Source of the DNA: Trogon surrucura
Taxonomy: Eukaryota; Chordata; Aves; Trogoniformes; Trogonidae
NCBI GenBank assembly: GCA_020746105.1
Contig: CM036618.1
Location: 10,796,501 to 10,860,500, forward strand
DNA length: 64,000 bases
Direction of reading: 5' to 3'
In this document: piece by piece, positions 19,936-32,385 of the stretch
Position numbering within the stretch: position 1 is the first letter of the stretch
Layout: every line of letters starts with the position of its first letter
Translations under genes and position numbers: made by a program
Notes under the pieces: generated by a model
The model's input: only the letters and a program-made list of their open reading frames with translations
The model's database searches: none
Told to the model about the DNA's origin: nothing

Positions 19936-22222
19936 TGTGTCATCCATTACATCTACTTTTACTTGGACCATAGGGCTTAATCCAACAATTGTCAAGGTCA
20001 ATGGGAAGTCTTCACTTTAATTTCACTGTGTGTTGGATCAAGCCAATAATGTGCAATACAAACTGTAAATAGTCACAAAAGCTATGGAATACATAGAATA
20101 AACAGGGTTTAAGATAAAGGTCACATTCATAAGCCACTTGAAGAATTACTTGGAAACACATCTATTTGCAGCATAGAAAAGTCTTCACAGTTAGTTTGGG
20201 AGAAAAAGAGGAGGAAAAGAGCGCATACAAAGATATAAAGAAAAAAATAACAAATTCTGGAAATAACATCAAAAAGTGAAAAAGAACGTAGAATTATAAA
20301 CATATATAGAAATCTGACTCGTGGGGAACTGCAGATAATAATACCTATGTTCTGTTAAGAAAAATAAATTCATGCACGTATTTTCAGAAATCTATGCCGA
20401 GAATTTTAGATGTTTTTCTTTCTACTGGCTAATTTATACTTCAGAAATACAGGGTTTTCTTACCTGTTTCCCCATGATATTTCTGGTTTCACATCAAACT
20501 AGCTCTTTCTTATTGTGAGTTAAGTGTTAAAGTTTCACTGACATCACTGTATATGACAGGAGTTAAAGTTTTCCCTCAGTCTCCCAGGTTTAAGCCTAGA
20601 CCGCATTTAAATGAGTTCTCGATTTAAAGACAAATTTAAATAATGTTAAAGAATTCACTCACAAAATAGGACTACTTTTGAGTAGAAAATGTGTGGACCT
20701 GTTATGGTTTATTTTCAGTTGTCAGAATACTGTATAGATAATCCTTGAGAAAGGCATGTTCAGGCTGAAATAACGTTGCCTCCTTGAGAATAAACTGTTT
20801 GACAAAAGACACTAGAAATTTTGTGTACATGTCTGTTTTGATACAGTCGGTTGACTCATTCAATACACTGGTTGTTGCTTGTTCATTACTGGAAAAACAG
20901 AGTCTGGTTTCATCCCATGGTATGGTCCTGTGGTATGATCCAGTGGTATTTCATCCCGTGGTCACGTATGGGAAGCAACGGAGCCCCAGTCTACAAATAA
21001 AGAAGTTTTGTGGTAGCAGATGCATATTTACAGCACGGAGCAGCCCCACACAGAGATGCTAGCTCAAGTCTTGGAAATGGGAAAGTCCAGTGCCCGTGTC
21101 AAGTTTACGTAGCAATAATGCTCCCACCTGCGCAGCTGGTCCACACCAATCCAGTCAGATCTCAGAGCAAGGGGGGGCTATATGACTTTGATATCCCTAT
21201 TGCCAGATAATACTGTTACCTGAGTAAGTCTGCCGGTAACGATTATTATCACATGAGCTATGTTAACCCCAAGATCCGAATCTGACAAACACGGTAGCAT
21301 TTGCACACTTATCGAACGGTGAGGAGAGTGGGAATCTCTTAGAAAGTAAGGTAAATTCATTTTTTCTTTAGAGTCTTCAGCCAAAGATGGAGTCATCCCC
21401 TGTGAACTCTCAGATAAGGTGTTTTCATTCTGAATAGAACTAATTCACATATGTCACCCTGCCTGGAAGAACCAGAAGTATAAAAATTCCTGTTTACACA
21501 TCCTACTGAGTATCCCAGTAAATAAAAATGTTCACTACAGAGCCCTTTCACCTTCATTCACAAGGAAACTGAAGTCTTTGGGTCATATGATCTTTATTTG
21601 CTGTCAGATTACACAACACATTTCCCTGAATTTCACAAATGTTTAAGCACAACCAGATTTCTCAGTCACTGTCTGATTCTTGCCTCCCTTCATCATGACA
21701 AATAGCCCCATGAAACAAAGGACAATAGAAGAAATTATAAAAGTTACGGGAGAGGAGAGATTTAAAGTTTTGTTTTCTTTTGTTTTCCCCACACGGCTAT
21801 TTATTTCTGTCCATCGTCCATAGTTACCGGGAGGGTTATAAATTCTAAAAAAAGGATTTACTTACAAGGAATGGGTTAACTGAATAATAAATACGCCAAA
21901 TAGCATAAATACTGGCTCTCTTTGGCGAGAGTGAAGCTTCCCAAGAGCAGACACAATAGTTTGCACACTAAACTGTGGTTAGAGGTTAGAGGAGATTTCC
22001 AAGTCTCATAGCAGCGTTGCCGCCAATTGGATTAAAGCTCTCAATCCTGTAATCGACGTGACAGCCATCTTGCAGACATCCCACGGTTGGTTTTGGGAGA
22101 GTCTGAAAGTAGAACATTGCTCTCAAAAGTGAGATCGTACTGAAATTTAGCTGTTGTCAAATCTCCACACCAGAGGGGTCATCTCAAGCACCCCTTTGGA
22201 ACTCTGGCTCTATTTTGCTAAG
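19936..22222. other. Intergenic, AT-rich, no gene
   Basis: Flank downstream of APOB. It holds a short imperfect tandem (GGTATGGTCC / GGTATGATCC / GGTATTTCAT) near 20919-20956 and a possible MIR relic at 21549-21680. Otherwise nothing recognised. Confidence 0.7.
21549..21680 (-). mobile_element. Possible MIR-type SINE relic
   Basis: AAGGAAACTGAAGTCTTTGG, followed by GTCAGATTACACAACAC, is in the order and spacing of the reverse complement of the MIR core (GAGGAAACTGAGGCACAGAG ... CAAGGTCACACAGC). Strongly decayed; could be chance. Confidence 0.35.
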
Positions 22223-22683
22223 GAATCATAGAATCATAGAATCATAGAATGTTAGGGATTGGAAGGGACCTCGAAAGATCATCAAGTCCAATCCCCCTGC
22301 CAGAGCAGGAATGCCTAGACTATGCCACACAGGAATGTGTCCAGGCAGGTCTTGAATGTCTCCAGAGAAGGAGACTCCACAGCCTCTCTGGGCAGCCTGT
22401 TCCAGGGCTCCGTCACCCTCACTGAGAAGAAGTTTCTTCTCGAGTTTAAGCGGAACCTCTTATGTTCCAGTTTCAGCCCATTACCCCTTGTGCCATCAGT
22501 GGTTGTCACCGAGAAGAGCCTGGCTCCATCCTCGTGACACTCACCCTTGATATATTTTTAAACATTAATGAGGTCACCCCTCAGTCTCCTCTTCTCCAAA
22601 CTAAAGAGCCCCAGCTCCCTCAGTCTTTTCTCATAAGGGAGATGCTCCACTCCCTTAATCATCCTAGTTGCCCTGTGCTGGAA
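22223..22683 (-). mobile_element. CR1 LINE 3' fragment
   Basis: Begins with a triple AATCATAG repeat, the reverse complement of the CR1 3' terminal repeat, then GGATTGGAAGGGACCTCGAA and the complement of the CR1 ORF2 end (minus-strand translation [20 protein letters not shown]). 5'-truncated near CCTGTGCTGG. The part of the frame near the ORF2 C-terminus is still open for about 60 codons, suggesting moderate age. Confidence 0.92.
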
Positions 22684-24054
22684 GGAGTTGTGTATGTTTT
22701 CATGTGTGCATAGGTATGTCCCACAAGCATGTACAGTTGCTAGGTGTTTGTTGTTTTAGTTTTTTTTCTTTCTGGTTCAAATAAATTTTAGCCTTATTTT
22801 CCACGTAACATGTTACAGAAATGTAGACAAATCCACAATTCAAATTATGCTGCAATTCACTCCAGTTATGAAACATTTGTGATGTAACAATTCAAAATAT
22901 TAGTTCTATTTTGGCCTCTTTTTCAATGTAGTTTATATAGTAAAGAAATATGATGTTTCATTAAATTGAATTGTGTAGGAGATAACAAGGAACCAGCGAC
23001 TATCTGGGGTTCAGTGACACTATTTCTTTTTATTTTTTTGTTCTATAGTCTTCATCTGAATTCTCATAAATGCCAGGGGGGCTTTTCTTTATAATTTAGA
23101 GCAAGTATCAGACATAAAGCAGAGCTGGTTGTAAAAGTTTAATTAAGTGAAACATTTTAACAAGAAATTCAGAGAACAATATGCCCTGCTCTAAGTGATT
23201 GTAGAAATAACATTGACAAGAAACGTGTGTGTTCCTAAATGAAAAACCTTTTGCAGACGTAGGGACAGAAAAAGCATTCCAGAATTTTAGATTATGCAAC
23301 AACTTAGAGATGGTTTTAAAAGTACACATGTAACTTGCTACGTACATAGAGATTTACACAAGCATCCACATCCACACACACCATATGGCGCATCAGCCAC
23401 CTCTGGCTTGACACTGTGCTATTGATATTTTTAGAGCAACTGTCATTATGGCCTACTGATACCTTACAAAGCTTATATTGAAACATTTAGTTGTTCAGTA
23501 AGTGACACCAAATTTTGTACTACTCTTCTGCTGGCAGATTTATTGCTTAGGTGGGAAATGAGAGTTTATTAAAGGCCACACGGAAATACAGAATTGCTTG
23601 TATTCCACTTCTACACAGCCAAATCCTGGCCCAAATGAAATCTGTGGCAAAATGTCTATTGGCCTCAGCAGAAGTAGGCTTTGGCCAGTTAGGTGTATAA
23701 TTTGAGAAGCACTTTGGGGTCCTGCAGGACAAAGGCTATATTATTATCTATAAAAATCTACACAAAAATATCTTTTAAAAAAAACAGACAGGAAAATTAA
23801 TCACTAACAAATTCAAGGCATGCCAGAATGGTTTCCTGTGCAACTCTTTAGCAGAGTCTTTTTATATATTTTTACCAGTTTTACCTAGTATCACAGAGAA
23901 AGTCTGTCAGGGCCAAGAATCCTGGTTCTGGTCTCGTTCCTTAAACATGGAAATATCCATATACCTCTCATCACCCTTTCCCTCATTTCATCATCCATCC
24001 AAAGCACTAAAGGAAATTGGGACTTTGTAGGACAAAAGTGTATGTTGGAGATTT
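22684..24054. other. Intergenic, no feature seen
   Basis: AT-rich unique-looking sequence; no gene or repeat recognised. Confidence 0.7.
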
Positions 24055-24235
24055 AGAATCATAGAATCATAGAATTGTCAGGGTTGGAAGGGACTGTAAA
24101 GATCATCTAGTTCCAACCTCCCCACCATGGGCAGGGACATCTCCCACTAGACGGTGTTGCCCAGAGCCCCATCCAGTCTGGCCTTAAAAACTTCCAAGGA
24201 TGGGGCTTCCAGCACCTCTCTGGGCAACCCAACTG
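24055..24235 (-). mobile_element. CR1 LINE 3' end
   Basis: Double AATCATAG start, then GGTTGGAAGGGACTGTAAAG and ACCATGGGCAGGGACATCTC, reverse complement of a CR1 tail of the subfamily with CCCTGCCCATGG. Truncated after about 180 bases. Confidence 0.9.
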
Positions 24236-24239
24236 GGCA

Positions 24240-24346
24240 AAATCTTGAGGGACTCAGTCTGAGCTGAAAGTTGCCCCTGCTTTGAACAGGAGGTTGCACT
24301 AGAGACCTCCCAAGGTCCCTTCCAACCTCAGTTATTCTCTGATTCT
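24240..24346 (+). mobile_element. CR1 LINE 3' end, facing the preceding copy
   Basis: TTTGAACAGGAGGTTGCACT, AGACCTCCCAAGGTCCCTTC and the terminal TTCTCTGATTCTCTATGA identify a plus-strand CR1 tail. It lies directly against the minus-strand copy, so the two 5' truncation points abut. Confidence 0.85.
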
Positions 24347-24720
24347 CTATGACTAAACTGGTGGCTTTTGGTTACCATGCTTAACATCATACTTACTCTT
24401 TGGTAAATGGTTTATGAGCGACTGACTTAATCATCGTTCTAATATATATAATTATACAAAGACAGAGAAGTTTTTATGGTTTCCCTGTATGCAAATAGAT
24501 TATCATTTCGATTGCAACCATGAGGCATAGGCCCCAATACCAAACTCAGATACCGCCATCAATCTGAATACTTTCTGACACCAGCCTGCCACTGCTCCGG
24601 CAGCATTGAACATCTCACATGTAGATACCACTGTATTTCTGATAAAACCTTTATATCTACCATTCAGCAGTCCAGTTAGAGGACTGCCAGAAGTTTTGAA
24701 TGTTGTTGAACTGGTACGAT
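24347..24720. other. Intergenic, no feature seen
   Basis: AT-rich spacer between the CR1 pair and the solo LTR. Confidence 0.7.
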
Positions 24721-25907
24721 TGTCATGGGTTGACCCTGGCCGGCCGCCAGGTACCCACACAGCCGCTCACTCACTCCCCCCTTCACTACTGAACAGGGGG
24801 AGAAAATATCTCCAAGGGCTCAGGGTTTGAGATAAGGACAGGGAGATCACCCTCATTTACCGTCCCGGGCAAAACAGACTCAGTTTTTGGGAAATTAGGT
24901 ACATTTATTAAAAGAACTAATCAGAGAGGAATAGTGAGAAGTAAGAAAGAGCAAACAAATCTTAAACAGAACACCTTCCCCCCATCCCTCCCTTCTTCCC
25001 GGGCTTAGCATCAATCCCGGTTTCTCCACCTCCTCCCCCTGAGCGGCACAGGGGGACAGGGAATGGGGGCTGCGGTCAGTTCATCCGACGTTGGTTTCAC
25101 CGCTTCTTCATTCCGGGGGAGGACTCTTCACTCTTCCCCAGGGCCATTGTGGGGTCCCTCTCACGGGAGACAAGCTTCACGCTCTCTTCTCCGCGTGAGT
25201 CGTCCCACGAAGGGCAATTCATTACAAACTGCCCAACGCGAGACACCTCACGAGGGGCAGCCCACCCCTCGTGAGTCTGAGGCGCAGTCCTTCGGGGGAA
25301 ACTGCTCCAGCGTGAGCCACCCACAACGTCCCAAAAGTCCCACCAGCCAACCTGCTCCAGCGTGGGCATTCCCTCTTCCACGGGCTACAGGTTCTGGCAG
25401 CAACTTGCTCTGACGTGGGCTCCCCACGGGCTACAGTCCCCTTTCAGGCAGTCCGCCCACACGGCGTGGAGTCCTCGGTGGACATCTATGCGGTGATCCT
25501 CACGGTGGACTTCTGCACCTCGCCCATGGGCTGCAGGGGGACAACCCGCTTCACCATGGTCTTCACCACGGACCCGGGGGACTCCTTCTGCTCCGGCGCC
25601 TGGAGCTCATCCTCCCCCCTCCTCCTTCTTCACTGACCTTGGTGTCTGCACAGACTCTCACTCCTCCATCTCTGTGCCAGCTGTAATGGCGCAGTTCTTT
25701 TTCCCGTTCTTAAATATGTTTTTCACAGAGGCGTTCCTCTACTATCACCTTACTGATAGGCTCAGCCTTGGCCAGCGGCGGGTCCCTCTTTGTAGCCGGC
25801 TGGCATTGGCTCTATCAATCTTGGGGAGCTTCTAGCAGCTTCTTACAGAAGCCACCCTGCAGCTCCCCCCCCCTGCCGCTGAAATCTGGCCAGGCCAAAC
25901 CAAAACA
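24721..25907 (-). mobile_element. Solo LTR of an avian endogenous retrovirus (ERVL-like)
   Basis: A 1.19-kb GC-rich block with TG...CA ends (TGTCATGGGTTGACCCTGGC at the left, CAAACCAAAACA at the right), sharply unlike the AT-rich flanks. Its sequence is the common avian LTR seen with GGGCAAAACAGACTC, GCCAGCGGCGGGTCC and GCCGGCTGGCATTGGCT. Signals read on the minus strand: an AATAAA at 24904-24909 and an A/T-rich promoter-like stretch near 25708-25722. Several degenerate units of CTGCTCCAGCGTGGGC with CACGGGCTACAG make up the middle. No internal retroviral genes flank it, so it is a recombined solo LTR. The trinucleotide GAT borders both edges. Confidence 0.85.
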
Positions 25908-28900
25908 GATGAAGGCACATTTCAATAGCAGAAAATTAGAACAGTGTGGTCAAGCCAAACTATATCATGTCCATCCATTTTTTCTCTCCAAGTCAAGAAA
26001 CCTGATAACCAGTCATGCCTGAACTAAGTAAGTGTCACGGCAAGTTTGCTAGGAGGCTTGAACTTCAATTCCAGCTGTCTTGTCTCCAGCAAATAGATTC
26101 ATCCTTAACCATACATAAAACACACAAACCCCCTAGCAAACTGCATGATCCCCAGGGTATTAGCTGCCAACTGTCTGATATTGTTCTTTGGTATAATACA
26201 TAATTTCCTTTGACTCTCAATGCCTGTGATACTCATTTGTATCAACCTGAACCACCACCTTCAGAAGTTTTCCTTAATTTCTCTCTAATATTTCTAGGTT
26301 CCAGCAAATGTGAGTCCAGGGGATTTCAAACCTGCTTTAACATATAATGTTGGAAATGTTTTCTTTTACCTGCTCTTGCACAAGAAGCAACATCTCACTT
26401 TTTCTCTTACTGTTGAGAACATCTCTGTGGTGGGAATGGTCCAAGACCTGAGCTTTCCTTCCTTGTTTTATTTTTTTCTCTGTGAGCTTGCCATGCATTT
26501 GGATATGTAATTGTGTTCACAACCAGCCAATCAGTCCTGTATTACTGGGTATGTGCCTACATAAGTTCGCAAAATCAAGTGGGTACTACAGGTAACAATG
26601 TAGGACAAATTCTTCATAGCTAATGCTATCATTCCCCACAACCATATCTTGTCTATATTCACTTTGAAAGCATCCTAAATTTCCCTGAAGCATTCCAGCA
26701 ATTGAAATAATCTCAGCCAGTTCTGCATCTTTCCTTTTCTGCGCTATTTATATTAATTTAGACAGCAGCACCCCTCTGCCTCACTGAACCATGGACGCTT
26801 TTCCCAGCATGAGAGAACTGACCACAGAAGCATGGTATGATTCTTACCATTTATATTATAACAGCGTGATTTTGGCAGCTATTTGTCAGAAGAATAAACA
26901 GCAACATTAGATCATCTCAGAATGGCTGAAGAAGGGTCATCTCCTAGTCTGGGCACTGGCAGAATGAGAGGATCAAGCACACTGAGCAGCAGTGACCACC
27001 AACTTATAGAATTACCAAAGAGCATGTGAGAAGTTTACACCATCCTTCTGTTCTGAAGAATTTGCCAGCTGTTTGGTGTAAGCAGAGACCCACCACAAGT
27101 TAGAACCTCATTTTTATTTCCCTGTAAATGATTTCAAGAGGACATGCTAGAAACAATCTTGAATTTATGTATAAATTTATACTGCCTTTGAGACTCCGGG
27201 AGCAAGTTCCAGTCTCTGAACAAGTGATATGAACTAGCTCAAATGTTATATATCCTGTAGGAAACAGGACTTGGAACAAATCTCTATTCAATGTCCAAGT
27301 TTCCTTAAAGAGGGAGCCAAAATCCATATGTAGGATAGATGTCTGAGGCACCTGAGACTTATCTGAAGCAAGGAGTAAACCAAATGGACAGCAGTGAGAG
27401 CATACAGAATGAAAATGCACTACATCTACCCTACAAATGGCATGCATAGATACTTAGAGGAAGACACTTGGGCTAGTAAAGATGGTCTTAATCAAGGAGA
27501 TGTTTGGGGAAAAGTAACAGGCCTACAACCTTTGAGTGCTGACTGCCACTTCTGTAATTGCTCTGTGTAAGTTACACTGAAAGAGGTTGGGACTCTTGGG
27601 TTTCTGGACAACCTGGTTATTCTTACAGAGGTAATATTCTGCTCTGATTTGTGTGCAGCTTTGGCTAAGGATGGAAAGCAAATTGTTAGCCTCCATAATG
27701 GACGTTCTTTCCTCACAGATCTACCCTACTGGCACTATCTCTGCCACAGTTAAGATATATTTCAATACTGTTACAAAGTAGAGAAAAAAGTTAACATACA
27801 TTTACTCATTATTATGCACTAGTACTTTTTCTGGTATTTATTATGATTACAGGACTTTATTTCTAAAAATCTTGGTAGGTTTCACATTTGGAAAGCTTTT
27901 TGTGTTGGAACCCTCAGAAATCACTCCATCTACTAATATACTCTTATCACCAGTCTCCTCAACATCCCCACAAGCACCCAGTACTGACTCCGAAGTGCAA
28001 TCTGTCTCTTTTCCATCTAAACCTTTAAATCAGTGGCTAGGCAGAGAGGCCATTGAGATCCAAAGCCAGTAACAAGATACTATTAGACTCCTATGATTAA
28101 GCAATTGAATCAAGCTTCTGCATTTAGCCAGAAAATACCAATTTTCCAGGTACACATTCACTCTCTCCCAATTCACCATCCCATTGAGTTTGGATCACAT
28201 TATGCTCCTAAAAATGTAAGAAAAGTGGAGAAGTGGTATCACTGTGTCTGTAGTTCAGCACGGGTATTAATTTAATTTATTTCCAGATTGCTACCTTTGA
28301 ATGTTCTCAGAGACATTAACAAAAATTAAAAAAAAAAAGTAAAAGAGTACACACTAACACCTATTACCTTGGTGTTGTGTGACACTTCAGACAGACATTT
28401 CATTGTTAGCAGGCTATTTGTCTCTTCATAAAGCTCTCAGTTGTTAGTAATTTCTTTAATAAGCCTTTGTTTTTCTCTATGGTAATGACTGACTTATAAC
28501 TACTTGCAAACAATAGAAAAAGTTATGTGAAAGCATTTCATTTTAAAATTGCGGAACAGAAAACCAGCCAGATTTGAAAGAACACACATCCCTCACACAT
28601 AGACTACATGTGCAAAGCTATGAAGTCAAATGTATTAGGGCAGTACAAACCCCACCTCGTCTCTCTCTCAGACACATCTGTCTATATATGCACACGTCCA
28701 TGCAAACACACGCACATGTACAATGTACATTGCTGTCAAGTTAAAAGCCTAAAGCTAATCCTTGATCCTTAGGTCATCCCCTTCATTTCAGCATGTCGAG
28801 GCAGCCAAGTCTTCCCAACATGCCTGTCAGCATTTAGCTGATGTAACCCTTCCCGCCCAGGTCCCACTAATTCAGCAGCTTCACCAGTGGTGTTCCACAA

Positions 28901-30495
28901 AGTTCATCATCTAAAGCTCCAATGTTTGTTTAAACACAAAATCAGGAAGTTACATTTTTCAGATATTGCAGTGAGGCACACGATTTTGTTCTCCTTTTAG
29001 CTGAAATATGTTGATAAGTGTGCAATTTTGTAAAGTGGTACAGTTGATCTCATTCTACATTGGCCAGCTAATCCTCTAAAAGATTTAAACTGAAATTTTC
29101 AGTCCTTTTAGAAACGCACTTTTGTTCTAAAACAGTTTGTTGACATGTTACTAGCTCAGGAATGACCTGGTGACTTCTTTGTGGCCATGTATACATCTGT
29201 GACATTTGGACTTTTGGTGTCTTTGCTCGTAAGGTTTCCACTGAATGTCACCATTTTTCTGCTTTTTACTTATCTTCTGAATATATATACCCCATATTTG
29301 ATTACTCTTCAAAACGTATTACACATTACAGAGACGGGACCTAGTTTTAACAGCTCATGTTCTGGATTGGGGTTCAATTCTTAGGCCAGTTTTGGATCCA
29401 CTGCATGTTTGGTCATCTCATTTTCTCATATATTAATTTCTCGGCAGTACAATAGGAATTATAATTCTCTATTTTTCAGTGAATATATAAGAATAAAACA
29501 AATTCATGAGCTAGAGATAATCTAATACTGCAATGCTGTTGAAGACCGTGAAGTAGACAGACACACCATAATGGCAACGAGAAAGCAAGATACATGTATT
29601 GACTTCTCTCTCCCATCATCATGTTTATTGTTTTAGAAACTTGGAGTTGGTTTCATGTGCTAAATCACTCAGAAACACTCTAGTCCACCCCAAAACCATC
29701 ATACATACCAGGCATCAAACATACAACACTCTCATACAGATAAATGATCCGAGGAATGGACTCAACGGCTGCTAGCAGTTAATTTATATCGTGGTTTCAC
29801 CATAAACTTTTAACTTTGGAAATAATCTGCCACCCGTTTCAATTTTTGGCTGCCACATAATGCACCTTTGTGAAGTCACTTTTCTGTCTAATAGAGATGT
29901 TTCTTTTTATGGGTGAACATTTGTTTAAAAATAACAAATAGTTATCTCATTTACCGTTCACAAAAAAAACATGCCACTTAACCATATGTAACCAAGCCCC
30001 ATTTCATCTGGTTTAATGTTTAGCAAAGCATGCAAACTAGTCAATATTACAGGGATAAAATGATTTATTTACTAAAACTACATTACTTTTTTTTTCCATT
30101 GAAAAAACAAATAATTGCAAAAAAAAAAAAAAAAGTGTTTAAAGTAGGAAAGCATAGCCTGCAAAGATTGATACCAAAAAGTCAACACATAGCGGAAAGT
30201 CTGATGCTAAGCCGAGCTGCCTCTTCACCCCGTCTCCACTTCTGCTCTGTATCTGGTGTGTAGCCAGGCTCTGTTTCTGAAGCCCAGTACTCCCATAGTG
30301 ATTATTGATATCCACCATAATGTAGTTAGCAGATAGCCCATTTGTTCCGCTGTGGATAAGGTTGCAAAAGAAGTTTTTTAAGCACACTTTTTTTTCCGTT
30401 GGGGAGGATAAAGTTTAGGATATATATGGATATAATATGTAGTATACAATGCATAATATATGCATTTACATGTTCTATCTACCTATCTGCATTGT
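25908..30495. other. Intergenic, no gene or clear repeat
   Basis: 4.6 kb of AT-rich sequence. Short CA/TG-rich stretch around 28688-28732 (CACACG..CATGCAAACACACGC) and an A-rich tract at 30118-30134. Open frames up to 115 codons on the minus strand (27100-27447) have no coding signature. Confidence 0.65.
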
Positions 30496-30556
30496 TCTTG
30501 GACTAGATGATCTTTTGAGGTCACTTCCAACCCCTAACATTCTATGATTCTATGCT
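30496..30556 (+). mobile_element. CR1 LINE 3' tail fragment
   Basis: GGACTAGATGATCTTTTGAG, TCACTTCCAACCCCTAACAT and TCTATGATTCTATG are the last 60 bases of a CR1 element. Confidence 0.88.
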
Positions 30557-30794
30557 TCTTGTGGACAGGAGGTTGAAGAGAAGTCAGCAGTATGGTCTTT
30601 TGCCCAAGAAGGCTAATTGCATACTGTAGCTAGTAGGTCAGGGAAGAGATCCTTTCCCTCTCTTTGGGTTTTGTGAGAATGCATCTGGATTAGTGCATCT
30701 GGTCTGGTGATCTCCAGTGAAAGAGAGCCATGGACATACCAGACTGAGTTCAGCAGTGGTCAGCAACCTCCTCAGGAAGCTGGAACAGTATGCG

Positions 30795-31076
30795 AACTAG
30801 AGGGAGATAGAAGGGTTTGTTGAGTCTTAAGAGGAAAAGGCAAAGGGGAAACATTATTGCTGTCTTTGAAAACCTGTCGCATCATTACAGAGAAGAGTGA
30901 GTCAAGCTCTTCTCAGAGAAAAAAAAACCACAAAAAGCAACAAATAAAAGTCATATTAAGGAAAACAAAAAGTCATCCTGTGAGTGATCAAACAACAGCA
31001 TAGAACCCAGGGAGGTTGTGGAGTCTCCTTCTGTGGAGATGTTCAGAACTCAGATGGGCACAGTCCCAAGCAACTT
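30795..31076 (+). mobile_element. Old CR1 LINE fragment
   Basis: GGGAAACATTATTGCTGTCT, GAGTCAAGCTCTTCTCAGAG and GGGAGGTTGTGGAGTCTCCT follow one another in the order of the CR1 ORF2 C-terminal region. Diverged and with an A-rich internal expansion; the 3' tail is missing. Confidence 0.75.
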
Positions 31077-32385
31077 ACCTGCCTTAAATATTACTTCAAA
31101 CTTAGCCCTACTTTGAGAGGATGTCCAGAGGCACCTTTCATCCTGAATTAGTCACTTTAGTGGTAAGATCTAAACCCTGTAAGCACCCCAGAAAAGTGAA
31201 AGGCTGTGAGGTCACACCTATTTAATGCAGAGATTCCTCAAAGGAAAGCCCCAGCCACAGGAAAATCTTCCAGTGGAACTCATGATCAACCATGCAACAC
31301 AAATGTGTATCAAATCTAGCTTCATCACTTCTTGTGCTTCCAGAACTATTTAGTGTAATGTAAGTGGAGGAAGTTCACATTTCCCACTCATGTTGGAAGT
31401 CACAGAAAACTGCCCTGGACAACATTTTGTGGTCATAGAGCCCCTGCTTTGCTGCTATTATTTATCTTCAACACATGTAGAAACTGGGTTTGGGAAAAAG
31501 ATAAGCCAATAAATGTGATCTTTTGTTTTGATCTAATACATTCCTTCTACTCATTAGATGCCTTTTTGAGATTAATCTAAGAATGTTGTTCTTGCAGTCA
31601 ACCAGATAAGGCTTCTTTTTTCTTTTGGGGAAAAAAGTGGTGGGATGTCTACAATTTTTCTGGCTAGCATAACGCTGATACTTTATGCAATTGGGTCTTT
31701 GTTCTTAAAATAAACACATAAACTTGGCTTAAAATAAGAAGTAGTAGAATTTGTTTGTTATTAGAATGCACTTGTGATTAGGAGAACCATTAACCAGCAG
31801 CTGTCCTTTTGCACTGTGTGACCACACTTTCCCCACATATTTTGGAGGACAAGAATGGCATGTGCTATGATGCTAAGGATGTCAGAAATGTTGAGGATGC
31901 CTTTTAAATTACATTTACTACTCTGTAAATGTAATTTACAGAGCAGTAAACCAACCAAAAAGACACTGTAAGAAAGCAAGGAGACTCTGAAAAAGACGAG
32001 CAGCCTGTGCCCAATTAACTTTATCTCCGAGCTTGTCTTTTAATGCCAGGCTGTAAAGCATATGTTTTGGGTGATAAAAGCACACACACAAAAAGATAAT
32101 TCACACGTACATGCACAATTTTCTAGGACTGTCCGTAGCACTGCAGTATGTACACCAACTGCAGTATGCCCACCAGAGTTTGGGAACCTTTTTCAGAGGC
32201 TTGTAATTGTGTCAGTCCTTTGTATTCAAAATTTTTCTTGTTTGTTCAGATACTGCCCTAGAAGTGTCTGGTGGAAAGCCATGGGGGATTTCTTCATATT
32301 CCACCCTTTCTTTAAGCCACTGATCTGGCTGCTAAAAGGCACAGTGAGTGACTGTCAAACCATGCCCCTGTTTGTTAAATACTTC
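31077..32385. other. Intergenic, holds a palindrome at 31906-31950
   Basis: AT-rich; apart from the palindrome nothing recognised. Confidence 0.7.
31906..31950. repeat. Overlapping perfect/near-perfect inverted repeats
   Basis: First palindrome: AAATTACATTTAC (31906-31918), 6-base loop, GTAAATGTAATTT (31925-31937), all 13 pairs matched. Second: TTTACTACTCTGTAAAT (31914-31930), 3-base loop GTA, ATTTACAGAGCAGTAAA (31934-31950), 16 of 17 pairs matched. The two share the middle arm, so only one can fold at a time. Could be a decayed MITE end, a cruciform-prone site or chance in AT-rich DNA. Confidence 0.8.

Noticed and set aside
21970-22075. Cluster of TGTGGTTA, CCAATTGG, GACGTGAC and GCCATCTT words suggesting a promoter
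   Set aside because: Short common motifs with no TATA, CpG richness or downstream gene; no better than chance from sequence alone.
25063-25413. 116-codon open frame with proline/serine-rich product
   Set aside because: Lies within the GC-rich solo LTR and comes from its degenerate repeat units.
29300-29390. Possible further tRNA-derived SINE (GGGTTCAATTC with CTAGTTTTAACAGC upstream)
   Set aside because: Only a B-box-like word and weak head similarity; no core or tail found.
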